A DNA stretch of 64,000 bases from Phialocephala subalpina (GCA_900073065.1 FJOG01000010.1:393178-457177); one strand, 5' to 3'; counted from the stretch's first letter, positions 1-12,504 are shown. The notes: generated from the letters alone by a model not told the origin. Numbers and translations: made by a program.

Positions 1-196
1 TCCAAAGTTTTCTTTCAAATGAAATCCACATGAAGGAGGAAGTGCTGTGTTGTGCTGCCGTCTGATGAGCGCCAGAATTTGAGGTCGATCGCTTCGTTGC
101 TGCGCCAACAAACACCAAACTCAACGACCTCCAAAATCCGACATCCAATCATTGAACCTCACTCATCCAACGCATTTCCACGTACGCAAGAGAAAA

Positions 197-2825
197 ATGG
201 CACTTCGAGTAGAGGATTCAGACGACGAGCTCCCAGAGTTGAAAGATCTGGTGAAGAGTTCTAGGGCTGGAAATGGGACGCGCAAGGAAATATCAACAAA
301 GCCGGATCTGAATGTCGGAGTCAACTCGAGAGAAGGGCCAGTCACGGGAGGAATGTCTACTCGACCAACAAAGGCGGCTCTTAATGTCGACTCAGGGTCA
401 GTCACGGGGAAACCACGAAAAGGGAAGAGTTCGGGGGAGACGCATGAAGGGGGGATTGGGGTGGGAAAGGAAGGGAAGGAGGTGAAGAAGAAAAGGGTGC
501 TGAATCAGAGGGCTGATAATCCTTTATTGAGACCGTTGAATGCTAGGGTGGTATCGTCTGAACCTGGAGAGAGGAACGCGAAACCGAGGACTAAAACCAC
601 GAACGGATCGAATGAAAAGGTTGATTCTGAGGGTCCTAGGCCATTATTAAGGACAACGAAATCCAGATCCGTTCCTTTGGACGAGCCCATTTCTGAGGAT
701 GAGAAGGCGGTGGCCAAATCTAGAGTGGACAGCTTGAAAGGCAAGGGTGTTGTTAAAGGAACTTCCGAGGGTGCAAAATTGGTGTTAAGGGCAAAGTCTC
801 GATCCGTCACTCCTTTGGAAGAAATGGATTCCCTGGAAGAGAAACCAGAGACGAGGAGCAAGAGAAAAGCGGCCGAGCCTAAGGAGTCAAAGAGACGAGG
901 GATACTATTGCATTCAGATTCGGAAGACGAACCAGACACTATGCCCAGGACCAAGGCTTGGTCAACCACTCCCCAGGAAGAACCAGTCGCCCAAGAAGAA
1001 AGACCAGGAGCGAAGAGCAGAACCAAGAAAGGGGAGGAGCCTATACGGTCAAAAAATCGTGACCCAGAACCAGAGCTGGAAATTGAAAACGAGTACAATT
1101 TTCAAGAAGAGGAGGGAGCACCAAAAAGCAAGGCCAGAAAAGTTGTCGAGTCGAGAAAGTCAAAAAGATGCGAGCCAGTATCAGAGACGGAAGAGGAAGA
1201 AGAGTATGGCTCTGATGGAATCTCAGACTTCATCGTCAATGACAGCACGTTTCTAGTGGAAGAAGACTCTGTGATCGAAATGCCGCCACATCCTCCGAGG
1301 TCAACAAGAAAGCTAGTTCAAGGACGACGGCGGAAGGAGCAAGAAGAATCTGACGACAACCTTGATTTGGGTATGAAGAAGCTAAACATCAAGGATGATG
1401 CTCCAGCACGAGGGTCGAGAGAGGCTTCAGAGGAGAAGGACCTCAAAGCTTTCGCTGAGGAGTTCTCGGACGAGGAGGTACCTACGAAGAGCGTGCCTAG
1501 GAAACTCTTTGGAGATGTACGGCTCGAGCCTCCAAAGAAGGTCAACGATCCTTCATCCAAGAAGAATAGCTATGTATCAAGCTCAGATGTTGAGGACCCT
1601 TTCACTTTGAGATAGTAAGTTACCAGGCCATCTTAATTTCTTGTGTACTGACCAACGCTTCAGTTCCCCCTCTGAAAGCAAGCCAAGGAAGGTATCCAAA
1701 GAGACAAAATTCGCAACTCCACCTGGAAGTTCCCAACCGAAATCAATGGGTTTAAAATCACCCAAAAAGGCATTCCAACGTATTCCTTCAACCCCTCATC
1801 GACAAAGTATGGACACCTTCTGGCAACAAGACATAATCAACGACTGGAACGACGAATACTCCCCAAAGAAGACTCCAGGCATCAAACCGAAATCTACCCT
1901 CCCCCTTTCCTCCAAGAAAAGCCCCGTCAAAGCAGATCGTGAAGCAAAGGTAGCCAAGAAAGCTTTCTCTGAGCGCAAGCACGAGATCGCCGAATGTTTT
2001 CTCAAAGAGCTAGACAAGAAAATTACCAGCGGCCAAATCTCCAAACTTTCAGCATCAACGGGAGGAGTCAAAATTATCTGGTCCAAAAAACTAAACACCA
2101 CTGCCGGCCGCGCAAACTGGAAACGCGAAACCCTGCGCTCCTCCGTCAAACTTCCAGATGGCACTACTGCTCTTCCAACCCACCGACACCACGCCACCAT
2201 CGAGCTCGCAGAAAAAGTAATTGACGACGAAGATCGCCTTCTCAACGTAATCGCTCACGAATTCTGCCACTTGGCAAACTTCATGATCTCAAACATAAAA
2301 AACAATCCTCACGGAAAAGAATTCAAGATCTGGGCGAGTAAAGTTTCGAGCATGTTTGCGGGGAGGGGGATAGAGGTAACGACAAAACATAGTTATGAGA
2401 TTGATTATAGATACGTTTGGGAATGTGAGAATTGTGGGGTGGAGTTTAAGAGGCACAGTAGGAGTATTGATCCGAAGAGGCATCAGTGTGGGAGTTGTAA
2501 GAGTAGACTTGTGCAGACTAAGCCTGCTCCAAGGGCGGGGACGGGAGTTGGTGGGGAGAAAAAGGTCTCTGAGTATCAGGTTTTTATGAAAGAACATATG
2601 GGGAGGATTAAAGAGGAGAATCCGGGGAGTCCGCAGAAGGAGATTATGGGGTTGGTGGGGAAGAGGTATAAGGAGTTTAAGGCGAGTAAGCTGGGGGGCC
2701 TAGAGAGTAAGGGTATAGAGACGGTGGTGATTGATGAGGTTGTTGGAGGGAAGGAGGGAAGTCCAGATGACAAAGTTGGGGAGGTGGCGAGGAAGCTTAA
2801 TTTTTTGGACTTGGCGAGTCCTTGA
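197..2825 (+). CDS. GCNA/SprT-like nuclear metalloprotease with HMG-like tail
   Basis: Predicted 859-aa nuclear protein in two exons (197-1614, 1664-2825) joined over a 49-bp GTAAGT..CAG intron. The first ~470 residues are disordered, very rich in K, R, E and S, with acidic SDSE-type patches. The SprT-like zinc protease domain follows, with HEFCH at about residues 671-675 and a downstream GKEF/W segment. A zinc ribbon comes next (C-E-N-C, then H-Q-C-G-S-C). The last ~100 residues look like an HMG box (EYQVFMKEH, YKEFKASK). SprT/Spartan and GCNA (ACRC) proteins degrade DNA-protein crosslinks; the long disordered N-terminus and zinc ribbon fit GCNA better than Spartan. An in-frame ATG at 197 is preferred because it has AAAA before it. 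Function is inferred from family; the active site is seen directly. Confidence 0.85.
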
Positions 2826-3403
2826 GAGTGTAGAGGTTGTGCAGCATAGCATATACATGGAGTAGGATTTCGTTTTATTTGACATTGGAGCTTAGATCTT
2901 ACGTTGAGATAATTCACAATAGAGAAAAGCGTGACCCTTGAAGAGGCTCGGGAGTCAAGTTTGCAAATTACTTGTCTTGCATGACACTGTTGCTCGAGTA
3001 GAGATGAACTTGGACTTCTACACAAGTTTGAGTACACCTTGAAGTTTAAACGAAGAGCTATTTGGTGGTGACGAATCAAATCAGCATTTCATCTGATACT
3101 GGGGCTAAGCTACCTATCTGAGATGGTCGTGACCATCACTTCGCCATTGTGTGAATCGCTATGAAAGTTTCCAAACCCATGCAATCAGTCATTCAATCAT
3201 GATCGTTCCCGAGCTCCTATTCCAGAGATCCTCCCAATTTCGATTCCCTGACCCAATGAGAAGTGTTCCCATGAGCGAGGAACACCGAAAATAACCATCC
3301 CAATCCCTTTGACCTGACCCTTCCCTCCAAATCCATCCATCCGTCCATCCCGATCACCCTTGTCCCTCCCAGACTCCAACTTCAATTTCTCTTCCATCCC
3401 AAC
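2826..3403. other. Convergent 3' intergenic region
   Basis: About 580 bp between the ends of the SprT-like gene and MOG1. It contains no ORF with a recognisable protein or splice pattern. A low-complexity ATCC/ATCCGTCC pyrimidine stretch lies at about 3330-3370. Probably two 3' UTRs. Confidence 0.5.
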
Positions 3404-4096
3404 CTAAACCTCATTGAAAAGTCCCCAATCCTTAATCTTAAACGTTTCCCAAATCTTCGCTGCAAACTCCACACTCATTTCAATCAACTTCCCCTGCTTC
3501 CCCATCTGCATATCAACTTCCTCCTCCGTATATTCTCCCTTGATATGCGGGACATTAATGGTGATCAGAATGTCCGTACTCTCCTTCTCCAGCCGAATCA
3601 GAGTCAACACAATAGCTGTGAAATCTGGATTCTTGCTATTTGGTGCTATAGGTGGTGTTTGTGTGGCGATTAGGGTGTAGGCTGGAATGCCTTCTCTGTG
3701 ACGGTGTGAGCACGTGATGGCTATGAGAAGGGAAGGGGGAGACAAACGGAAGCTTTGAGAATTGTGTGTTTGAGGTATTCCAGACTTTCACGGTGTCGAT
3801 ATCTGAGTCAACGATATCTTCCAGATGAGTGGTCAGAGCCGCGCCATCAACTGCTGGCCCAGAGCCTGGCAAGCCAACTCGCTCTGTGATGTCGAAGATA
3901 ATGCTTGTGAAGCCGTCTTTATCGAGGTAGACTTCTTGGTGGTCCGGGACTTGACGGATTGTGCTGTTTGCGTTTTGTTAGTTTCAAGGTTGGTAGGGTA
4001 AACTGGATGAGGCTCTTACCTGACGTCGGCGAAGGTTGAAGGAAGGTCAACGATAAGAGCTCCGCCAAAAAGTGGCGTGGAGGTGTAGGATGCCAT
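3404..4096 (-). CDS. MOG1: Ran-binding nuclear import factor Mog1
   Basis: Three exons on the minus strand (4096-4020, 3963-3748, 3695-3404) give a 194-aa protein. The start MASYTSTPLFGGAL and the block DHQEVYLDKDGFTSIIFDITERV are the hallmark N-terminal half of Mog1/PsbP-like proteins. TQFSKLPEGIPAYTLIATQTP is only continuous when the 52-bp intron 3696-3747 (GTTTGT..CACAG) is removed, which supports that splice. Mog1 binds Ran (Gsp1) and helps release nucleotide from it, acting in the nucleus in protein import. It diverges from the C6 regulator at 4695 over a ~600-bp shared upstream region and converges with the SprT-like gene. Confidence 0.85.
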
Positions 4097-4694
4097 TTTG
4101 AGGATTTCAGACGTCGAGGGCCTCTGGCTGAAGCGATATCTTTAGAGAGTGTTGTTGTTTTGCTGGATGCGTGACCGGGCTGGAAGTGGTATGGCTTTTT
4201 CTTGGAGCTTCCAACTTTCCAAGGCAGCGGAAACTGGGGTCTCTTGTAGAAATCGATGCCTGATCTCGCTTGTGGAATGTAAAGGATATCGTATGACAGA
4301 AAGCAAAGGTGATTCAGGCTGCTACATAAAATGAAGAGGAATGAATCAGAGTGAAGTAGGAGAGGCCGAGTTGAAAGAGGACTTACACGGATGCGCAAGG
4401 CTGTCATAAAAGAGACGGCCCGCCGCACTGCAAAGTCGGTGTTGACATTAATCGACATCCACTGAGCCGGAAGCCACAATGCTGCCTTAGAATTCATCAT
4501 CAGGCTGCCAGGCATACATGATATCCCTTAGTATCACGTGTTGTCGACAACATCTCCTCCCCCATCTTCGGGCTTTGAAGCATCGATACTCCAGGCGTGA
4601 AGGTCCGAAGGGTATCAGCTCATACATGCAAGTCTCCTCATAAGCCTCATCAATTGGTCTTCGAAGAACCTTAGTTCACGAGACCCATCATGAT
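4097..4694. promoter_or_regulatory. Divergent upstream region of MOG1 and the C6 regulator
   Basis: About 600 bp between two divergent start codons. Short ORFs occur on both strands but none has a recognisable motif or a consistent exon chain. No TATA box stands out. Presumed shared promoter. Confidence 0.4.
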
Positions 4695-6489
4695 ATGTCG
4701 GCTCTTGAACAAGTGGTGAAGAAGAGTGCGAAGGGTTGCTGGACCTGTAAACGTGAGTCTCCTTTCAGTGCTTAAGGACAGTAGCTTGAGCCCTGGTTAC
4801 AATACTGAAAGTAGTGCAGGTCGCAAGATAGGTTGTGACAAAATTCTCCCTTCATGCTCCAATTGCCTTCGTACGAAGCGAACATGTGAGGGTTATGGTC
4901 TCAAATTAGCCTGGCCAGAGGATGGCGATGGACGGAGACCAGATAATCCAAATTCCAATGGACGTGGTCGCTCCTCTTATTTCTTCCTTTCATCGAATCG
5001 TCGGGGTTCGGTTTACTTTTTGAACACAAGCGAGGAGGATCTGCAGGAAGATGTCAAGAGGCCCTTGCCTGTTTTGGCTATTGCCAAATGGCACTTTCCA
5101 AAGTCGAACCTGGTCTCTGTTGATCCGTCCAGGAGCCTCTCTTTTGGTTATGAAACATCTCTGAAAGGCCAGGAATTATCAGTGCTGTCTTATTGTGCGT
5201 CCCCCCTTCGTGCCACAAAGATGTCTTACTAATCAGAAACTTTACAGACACGGATGTGCTCTCACGCATGGTTACAACTATTGATGACGCCAAAAATGGA
5301 TTCAGGAACGTCTTACTCCCTATGGCACTTTCAGATGCCAACAATGCAACTGCAGGGCTACGACAAGCCATGCTTGCTATATCTGCATATCACCTGTGGG
5401 GCCATGATGCCGCAATCAACTACAAGCTCTCAGCAATAAGGTACCTTTCGAAGTCACTTCATAATGGTGAGGAGGCTCCTCTACCACAATTCACCACATG
5501 CATGGTGTTATGCATCGGCGATGTGTTCGATTCTGCTGATGGTAAGTCCCACCTTCTCAGACCAATAATTTCACTTCGGTGCTGTCTTGGCCTTGAAACG
5601 CACACATAATCCACGCGAATGCCCCATTATTCCTGGGGCTCCCTCAATTGCCTGAAAGATTTGTACTGACTCTGATATTTGGGGAACAGGAAGCTGGCCT
5701 AAACATCTAGCCGCCGCCAAAGCTCTGAGCAAACAACTTCATAGACATAGAGACCAGACCGAGGCCCTATTATTCCTCCAGACCTGGCTGGAGTACCATG
5801 TTGTGCTGGAAGGATTCAGTTCTGGACAACGCCAGATATCCGATTCTGAGTCCTCTATCTCCATGGAACCCTTGGCCATGCCTTTAGACAGCAGTGCCGA
5901 CACAATCATCATTGGAGCTCTGGGTTGCTCGCGCGAGTTGATGAATTTAATATCTCTCATAACTCGTCTTCATGGACTTGTGCCTCTCCCACCTCACCTA
6001 GAAGCCTTGCCAACACACATCCAGATTCGCCTCCAAAATCTGATCCAAACCACGCTTCTCATCCCTGATGCTCGTTCGGGATACCTTGACACCAATCGTA
6101 TCTTCCGTACTGCCGAACTCTACCGTCTAGCTTCTCTGATATACCTTCATACAACTCTGGTTCCACTGCCTCGTTCGTCAGCCCAGCTTCAATCCTTGGT
6201 CTCGCAATCTCTCAGGCTTCTAGAGACATTTGAAGTATGCACCTCTCCATGGCCATTATTTGTCACGGCGATCGAAGTCAACAACGACGCAGATCGAGTC
6301 CGAGTCCTACATGTACTCGAGGTTATGCAAAAGGTTAGGAGAATCGGGAATGTCGATGTACTCCAAAGGATTGTGGAGGTACTGTGGGGGCAAATGGACT
6401 TGAGGAGTGATAATGGTCAAGACAGCGACGAAAGACTTGATTGGAGAGACTTCTTCCATCTAGGGGATTGTTTACCCAGCTTTATTTGA
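4695..6489 (+). CDS. Zn(II)2Cys6 fungal transcription factor
   Basis: Four exons (4695-4752, 4820-5194, 5248-5541, 5690-6489) give 508 aa. Exon 1 plus exon 2 make the binuclear zinc cluster C-x2-C-x6-C-x6-C-x2-C-x6-C at residues 15-42, with the basic KRRKIG stretch inside; the first intron splits the cluster after the second cysteine, which fixes that junction. The rest matches the fungal-specific TF domain layout (regular helices, MLAISAYHLWG and LLETFEVCTSPWPLFVTAIE). Such proteins bind CGG half-sites in the nucleus and usually regulate nearby catabolic or secondary metabolic genes. It is convergent with the nitrilase, only 105 bp apart, so it may regulate the nitrilase and the permease beyond. 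That link is inference from position only. Confidence 0.85.
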
Positions 6490-6594
6490 AGCACAATGTC
6501 TCTCAAGTACAGAAACATCGACGTACCCTCACAAGCCAGCATTTGTCGGTTACCCGAGGTTACAGACTTCTTCTGCTGGAATATTTTGAATGCT

Positions 6595-7699
6595 CTACAC
6601 AAGATGGAAGGGCTTCGCTGCCGTTAGATTGATGTTCAGGCTCAGCAAATCCGGACGAGAATAATGGCCAACGGTATCAATCATCCCCTTTGCATAGTCG
6701 ATGTCCTGCAGGTCAATATCCGCTTGCATGATGCCCTCCTTTCCTGGTGGCCAAGGCTCGCAAAGCGGCTTCCCATCAGGTCCATAGATCATGGTGAACC
6801 CACCGCCGGGCTATGAGAGACGTCAGCAAGAAGACTCCACGCTGAGCACTCAGCATGAGAGATATGATTACCGTTTGGCACACTCCGCTATCAACCAAGT
6901 TCAACTTCTCCAAGTTTCCTTCAGTCAAGACCTGCGTTGCAACGAGGACGAACGTTTGTCCCTCAATCGCCAGGAATTGGCTGCACAACTGGTTCGCGAC
7001 GTCTGTCTCGTGGTATGGCCATTTAGGGATGCCCTTGGGCAAAGGGAACATTGGTGGCCAGCCAGCAACGTGTATCTGAACACCTTGACAGTATTCATAG
7101 TATCTCAAAAGCGGCTGGAGATGCTCCCAACAATTCAATCCTCCGACCTTCCCAAATGGCGTATCCACGACCGATATTAAAGAATCGGCTTGTCCATCAC
7201 CCCAGATCGATCGCTCTACGTGCGTAGGCTTGATCTTCCGTCTGTGGAGCACGATGTCCCCATCGGTACTGATGAACGATTGGGCGATGTAGAGACTTGC
7301 TCCATCGCGCTCACTGTATCCGAGGACAACAAACACGCCGGCTTCTCTGCAGGCGGCTCGAATACGGTCCATCTCAGGAGACTCTTTGGCCATCGAGTTT
7401 GCCATGTACTTGTGGATGAGTTCGGTATTTTCAACGACACTTTTCGTCCATATCGCCCTTAGCGGAAGTATGAGCATGGATTTGACTTTGGCCATGAAGA
7501 GGACACTGCGATGAGACTGAAAGAAGAGGACGGAAACTCACCATGGGTATCCTGTTAGCCAGACCTCCGGAAATCCTAGGACATTGACACCGTCCCTTCC
7601 AGCTTGTTGAATGAGTTCGATTGTCTTCTCAACACCACCTTGGAGGTCGAGCCATGCTGGCTCAGCCTGGACAGCACCAACTCTTACTGTTTGTGTCAT
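6595..7699 (-). CDS. Nitrilase (carbon-nitrogen hydrolase)
   Basis: Three exons (7699-7542, 7457-6872, 6810-6595) give a 319-aa nitrilase. The catalytic triad is complete: Glu45 in [12 protein letters not shown], Lys129 in [11 protein letters not shown] and Cys162 in GGLNCWEH. The start [14 protein letters not shown] and the tail [16 protein letters not shown] are typical of the nitrilase branch that hydrolyses R-CN to acid and ammonia. Fungal cyanide hydratases share [12 protein letters not shown] but are usually longer, so a nitrilase is more likely than a cyanide hydratase; the substrate cannot be read from sequence. All residues needed look intact, unlike the permease next door. The first intron is 84 bp, the second about 61 bp. 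Probably cytosolic, as no signal is seen. Confidence 0.88.
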
Positions 7700-8600
7700 C
7701 TTGAGCAGAGCTTGTTAGGGACTTGAAAGGAAAATCTCCTGAGCAGATCTTGATTATATCTATGCATGTTGAGGGAGATACGTTGCGAATTGATCAGCGA
7801 TATAGGTCACGAATTTGAAACGTCGTCGCCATCCCACCCATGGCTCCATGCAAGAGTTCGCGATCAGCGTCAGCATAACTTCGAGCGGTTGCCCGTTGAT
7901 GCTAGAAGACGATGGGAACTGTGATAACGGCATTCAAATGGAGCGACGGGCATGTCCCACGGGCCTTGATGACTGGATCTCCAATACGCCAAAGTGGGTT
8001 AGTGAGATCGCAAACTCCTTCCTCGCTCGCTTCAGTCACCTGCAGAGCCGAACGCCACCTCCACATGTCCCTAGAACATTGTGACATGCGATCGCAAACA
8101 CTTGCTGCAGGCCAAAATACCAAACTCTGTCTCAGTCATGACGGCTGACTTATCATTTCTTCAGATGAAATCAATATTACCACTTTGCTGTGTGAATTGG
8201 TTCGGCGTCTGTTGAAAGCTTGCTAGATCCCCCCGGTGTATGACTACTTGCAAATATCTCTGCTTATCTCTATTCTTTGGTTCGTGCTTTGGATTTTGTT
8301 GCCCATCGAAGCTCTAGGGTCCGATAGATTGGACTATTCATCAATCATAATGGTTCATAACATAGTCACTACGAGTTCCCCATCATGGTGGAAAGAGTTC
8401 GCGATCAGCTTTCCTTTGAACAGTCTGTCCAGACCTCTGTGTTATCGGATTTCCTATCTTTCAATTATCCTCAGGCCCAATGCCCCACCTATGTATAATA
8501 ACTCAATAGCGAGTCTCTCGAGTCCACTCTTTTTCATTCCTCTCATCTTTTCCCTCGAACCCATTTCAGACATGGTCAAATTTTCCCTTTCCGCAGAGCA
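7700..8600. promoter_or_regulatory. Upstream region between nitrilase and permease pseudogene
   Basis: About 0.9 kb between divergent genes. A hydrophobic ORF at 8236-8700 was considered but has no family motif and overlaps the permease start. CCCCGGTGTATG near 8228 is the only CGG-rich spot I noticed. Otherwise I see nothing. Confidence 0.35.
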
Positions 8601-10534
8601 ATATGGCTCGAGCAGCGCTTCTCGAAGCTTGGTATGGTCCTATGACCTTCGCCATTCTCAAGTACGTCAAATCTCCCCCATATTCCCCCTGACACTCTGA
8701 CCTAATATCCCCACAGTACCCGGATTGCTTTTGCTGGCTCCATCGGCATCGTCATTCCCTCAGGCGGATCTGTCGCGTTTCTATATGGATTCATATTCTG
8801 CGTACTGTGCAATCGGTGCATTGCTGTGAGCTTGGGAGAGCTTGCTTCTGTTTGGCCTACTGCTGGTGGTAGGATGATCTTAGATGGAGAAGATGGGGTA
8901 ATGCTGATGTGGAATAGGACAATATCATTATGCTTATGCGTGGGCGAGTGAGAAGTGGAAGAAGTCGATTGTGAGTTCTTGACATAATGTCCACAACACC
9001 ATGAGTACCTTCGATCTGCTGCAGAGCTTCTGGGTTGGGAAAGCATCGCTAGTAGCTTACGCTTGTCATGACTGAAGGCTTCTTTGCTGACAAGTCACGA
9101 GCAACAGGAATGGAACAACTTTTTTCCATTTCCCAACCTTGGCTCGACTTTGAAAGACAAGGAAAGCCCCAACAAGGCTGGGAGATTGATAAGCATTCAT
9201 GAGAACGATTGTCTGATCTCTCTATGTAGCTCAATTCGTCTCAGCAGCAGCAGTCGTTGGCTCGAACGGAGCCTGTGAAATCAAGCAATGGCGAACGTTC
9301 CTCATCTTCGTCGCGATATTAATTTTCACGGCACTATCCAATCTCTACGGGAACAAGATTCTCGCCAAATGGAATGATGGAACACGTAAAATACCTTTCG
9401 TCCTTCTCTCTAACACATAAGCTAACATTCAAAGTGTATTGGTCCATCCTCGCCGTCGTCGTTATCAGCATCACCATCATCGCCACATCCGACAAGAACG
9501 ATACTTACTTCGTCTTCACCGATTTCAGAAACGAAACAGGTTGGAGCGATGGGACTGCCTGGATCATGGGTCTGTTGCAGAGGGCGCTCTCCCTCATCGG
9601 TTTTGACGCCGCCTGCCACATGACTGAAGAAATGCCCTCTCCAAGCAAAGACACCCCTCGAGCCATGATATACGCCATCCTGGTACAGTAAGTCCCACGT
9701 CTTCGGAACAACACAATCTGCCCGGTAATCCTCTTTTGTATCACGGATATCGATACCGTCCTCCATACATCAACGAACATGCCGACTACGGAGTTGATAC
9801 ACCAAGCTACAAGTTCTCGAACCGCAGCTGTAGTCTCGGCTGCCATGCTAGCTGTATGCTTCATTAACGGTACCAACGGTTGCGTCACGAGTGCTTCCCG
9901 GTTACTGTTCGCGATGGCGAGGGATAAGGGTATGCCATTCTCGGGGTTATTTTCGGTCATCAACCCGAGCTCGCATGTTCCGTCAAGAGATATCGGCCCT
10001 TGTTTTGTTTTCAATTTGCTGTTTGGGCTGTTGTATCTTGGGCCGACGGTGGCGTTTAATGCGTATGTGGCGAGTACGACTATCTTTCTGAATGTGAGTT
10101 ATGCGATGCCGGTTGTTGTTTTGGTAGTGAGGGGAAGAGAAATTTGGAGAGGGAGGCGAAGGGGTTTGAATTTGGGTTGGGTAGGTGGGGGTATGTTGCG
10201 AATTATGTGGGGATTGTGTTTGTTGGGGTCACTTCCTTTGTGAGTCCATCCCACTTCAGCATCAAGGTTTGGTATCTGACGAAGTATGGAACAGTTCTTC
10301 TGCCTTCCAGTAGCCTTGCCGACGACAAGCAGTACGATGAACTACGTCTCTGCTGTTCTTGGAATCCTTGCGATTCTTCTTTTGGGGATTTGGCTTGGGT
10401 ACAAAAAGCAGTATCAGGGTCCAGAGTTTGGTCTTATATTGGGTGGTGAAGCTCTACAGCAAAGGAGACATGAAGAAGTCATGGTGTCCGAGAAGAGGAA
10501 TGGATCTGAGAAGATTTCAGTGAGTGGGGAGTAG
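8601..10534 (+). pseudogene. Decayed APC-superfamily amino-acid/GABA/choline permease
   Basis: Remnants of a 12-TM fungal APC permease can be read in order: YGPMTFAIL, SIGIVIPSGGSVAFLYGF, SLGELASVWPTAGG, then GWSDGTAWIMGLL, SLIGFDAACHMTEEMPSPS, CFINGTNGCVTSASRLLFAM, FNLLFGLLYLGPTVAFNAYV, ALPTTSSTMNYVSAVLG. The frame is broken at several independent places. About 5 nt are missing near 9055, leading to an in-frame TGA at 9073. The next donor near 9090 reads GACAAGT where GTAAGT is expected. Near 9690 the frame ends in TAA after a GTAAGT donor, no AG follows for ~95 nt, and about ten conserved residues are missing. Near 10147 one G is lost, moving REIW into a new frame before EREAKGF. The N-terminal cytosolic part is also unclear. 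Introns elsewhere are still recognisable. Probably a young pseudogene beside the intact nitrilase and C6 regulator. Confidence 0.78.
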
Positions 10535-11825
10535 GAATTGTGAATGAGCTTGTCTCGCGGGTGTTCCAAAAAAGCGACACACCAAAGTACCAGAGATTCC
10601 GGGACATTCATCAAGAACTGAATCTCCGAACTTGATTATCAAAAGAATCAAGTGAAATTAACTCCTGGAGCTTCTGTCCATTGAATATTGGGATTGTTCT
10701 TAGACGCCTCGAGGCTCTTTTGCAAAGTACCTCGAGTTTCAGGACAATGGTGTGCCGTTTATGTTTTACATGTGAATAATTACTTATTCGATCAAACATA
10801 ATCTCTGGCTAAAGATGCTTCTACCGAAGAATTCCTTGCATTTAATAGAGAGACTTGGGAGCGGATGGAGGAATGACGGGAGCGAACGGAAACCCCTGAC
10901 ATTCGCTTCGCTCGCTAGGCAGCCCCAAAAACCCACTAGACCATGCTAAGCGCTTCAAAAGCGCAAAAGAGCGGCAGAAAGAACAAAGGTCGGGTTTGAA
11001 CCAAAAGACCTGAAAGATCACAGAAAAAAATTGACAAAAAGAAAAAGATATTCTGGTTCCCCAGGGGCTGGTTTCAAAGATTGTAGGAATGGAGTATTAT
11101 GGGCATGAACCACGGTCATCTCTGGTAAAAGGCAAGAAATGAATTCTGAGATAGTTTGTCCCACTCCAGGGCAAATTTGTGCTCATTTAAACTTATACAG
11201 ACAGTAGCGCACTAGCCCGGTTTCCGAAGAAATGGCCCGAGATTCCTCCACAGAACAGGTTCAAGCTCTTTCCTCAGGCATTTTTGATGATTTCCACTTC
11301 AACATTTCACAATTCATTGAGATCTACAGGGTTTTTCAAAGTTGCAGCTTTTGATTGTTGGACGTCGATGTGGTTGCGAAATGTTTATTGAGAAACTAAT
11401 AACCTCTATTACTGACGACAGGGATAGAAAGTGCATTCGATCTGCTGGAACATTGAACAGGCTGCTCGCCGCGAAAGTGAAGCAACAAATAAAAATGAAC
11501 ATTGGTCAAGCTATTTATTTCATACACCTCGTTGAGAATTCTCAATACAACGGTTGCTAGACCTCTCCAAGCTCTTCCTCCAACATCCCATCTCAAAGTC
11601 ACTGTAGCTCACCCCATAATGTACCTGTAAACGCCATCTGCAAGCCTAGCTTCCAAAAATTAGAGGAAAGCTTCAGCACCCTTCAGCGTTCCTGTCGGAG
11701 CTTCCCCTCAATCCCGAGCTTAGCCCGTGTCATCCCATGGGCTCAACCCCGCGATTCCTACTCCAGCTTCCTCAAACTTCTCATCCCCTCAACTCCCTTT
11801 CGAATTACATACCACAACAGCCAGT
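10535..11825. other. Intergenic region without recognised genes
   Basis: About 1.3 kb downstream of the permease pseudogene. It is AT-rich around 10960-11080, with A-runs. Two short ORFs (11314-11602) show no motif, splice structure or bias. I see nothing functional except the presumed HIT promoter just before 11826. Confidence 0.4.
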
Positions 11826-12504
11826 ATGTCTTCTTCCGCAGCCTGCATCTTCTGCAAGATCGTCAAGGGTGAGTATCTACCACGCCATTTCAATTACAAT
11901 TGAGTGGACAGCTGCTGATATTGACGAAAATCAACAGGAGACATCCCCTCCTTCAAACTCTTCGAATCCGACAAAGTCCTCGCCTTCCTAGACATCAATC
12001 CTCTCAGCAAAGGCCATGCGCTTGTGATCCCGAAGTTTCATGGGGAGAAGTTGACGGATATTCCGGATGATAGTTTGGCTGAGATTTTGGTTCGTCTTGC
12101 CCTCCTCATCCCATATCCCGTTTCGGCAGACCGGGAAGAAGAATGTTGGAGAAAAGAGATGGCAGGGGATGGTGGGAGGAAAAGGAGAAAGGAGAGGAAT
12201 AAATGCTTATATGCTGTAGCCAGTAGTCAAGAAACTAGTCAAAGCAACAGGAGCAGAGAATTACAACGTGCTGCAGAACAATGGACGGATTGCACATCAG
12301 GAGGTTGATCATGTTCATTTCCATATGGTGAGTTACTCATTTACTATTTATGTGGGATGTAGTTAGGAGGGAAGGGGGCTGATTGAAGTGTGGTAGATTC
12401 CGAAGCCAAATACAGAGGAAGGAATGGGTATCAGCTGGCCTCAGCAGAAGACGGATATGGATAAGTTGAAAGCGCTGCTTGCGGATATTAAGTCGAAGAT
12501 GTAG
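11826..12504 (+). CDS. HIT-family nucleotide hydrolase (Hint/Hnt1-like)
   Basis: Four exons (11826-11868, 11938-12089, 12220-12327, 12397-12504) give 136 aa. CIFCKIVKGDIPSFK at the N-terminus, the block DINPLSKGHALVIPK, and the histidine triad HVHFHM near the C-terminus identify the HINT branch of the HIT superfamily. Hint proteins hydrolyse adenosine phosphoramidates (AMP-lysine, AMP-NH2), and the last histidine of the triad region is the nucleophile. Length fits the family. The TTG|GTTCGT donor of intron 2 and the TGTAG|CC acceptor are weak but are the only joins that give LAEILPVVKKLVKATGAENY. Probably cytosolic/nuclear. Confidence 0.87.

Noticed and set aside
152..196. Upstream in-frame ATG extending the SprT-like gene by 15 residues
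   Set aside because: Start context at 197 (AAAAATGG) is much better and the extra residues are not family-like.
6595..7699. Cyanide hydratase instead of nitrilase, feeding formamide to the formamidase at 52 kb
   Set aside because: The protein is shorter than usual cyanide hydratases and the two genes are 45 kb apart; nothing in sequence shows the substrate. Kept only as a thought.
8236..8700. 154-codon hydrophobic ORF
   Set aside because: It overlaps the first permease exon in another frame and has no motif or upstream signal; hydrophobicity comes from T-rich sequence.
10985..11015. B-box-like GGTTCAAACCC on the minus strand
   Set aside because: No A box, acceptor stem or anticodon arm at the right distance.
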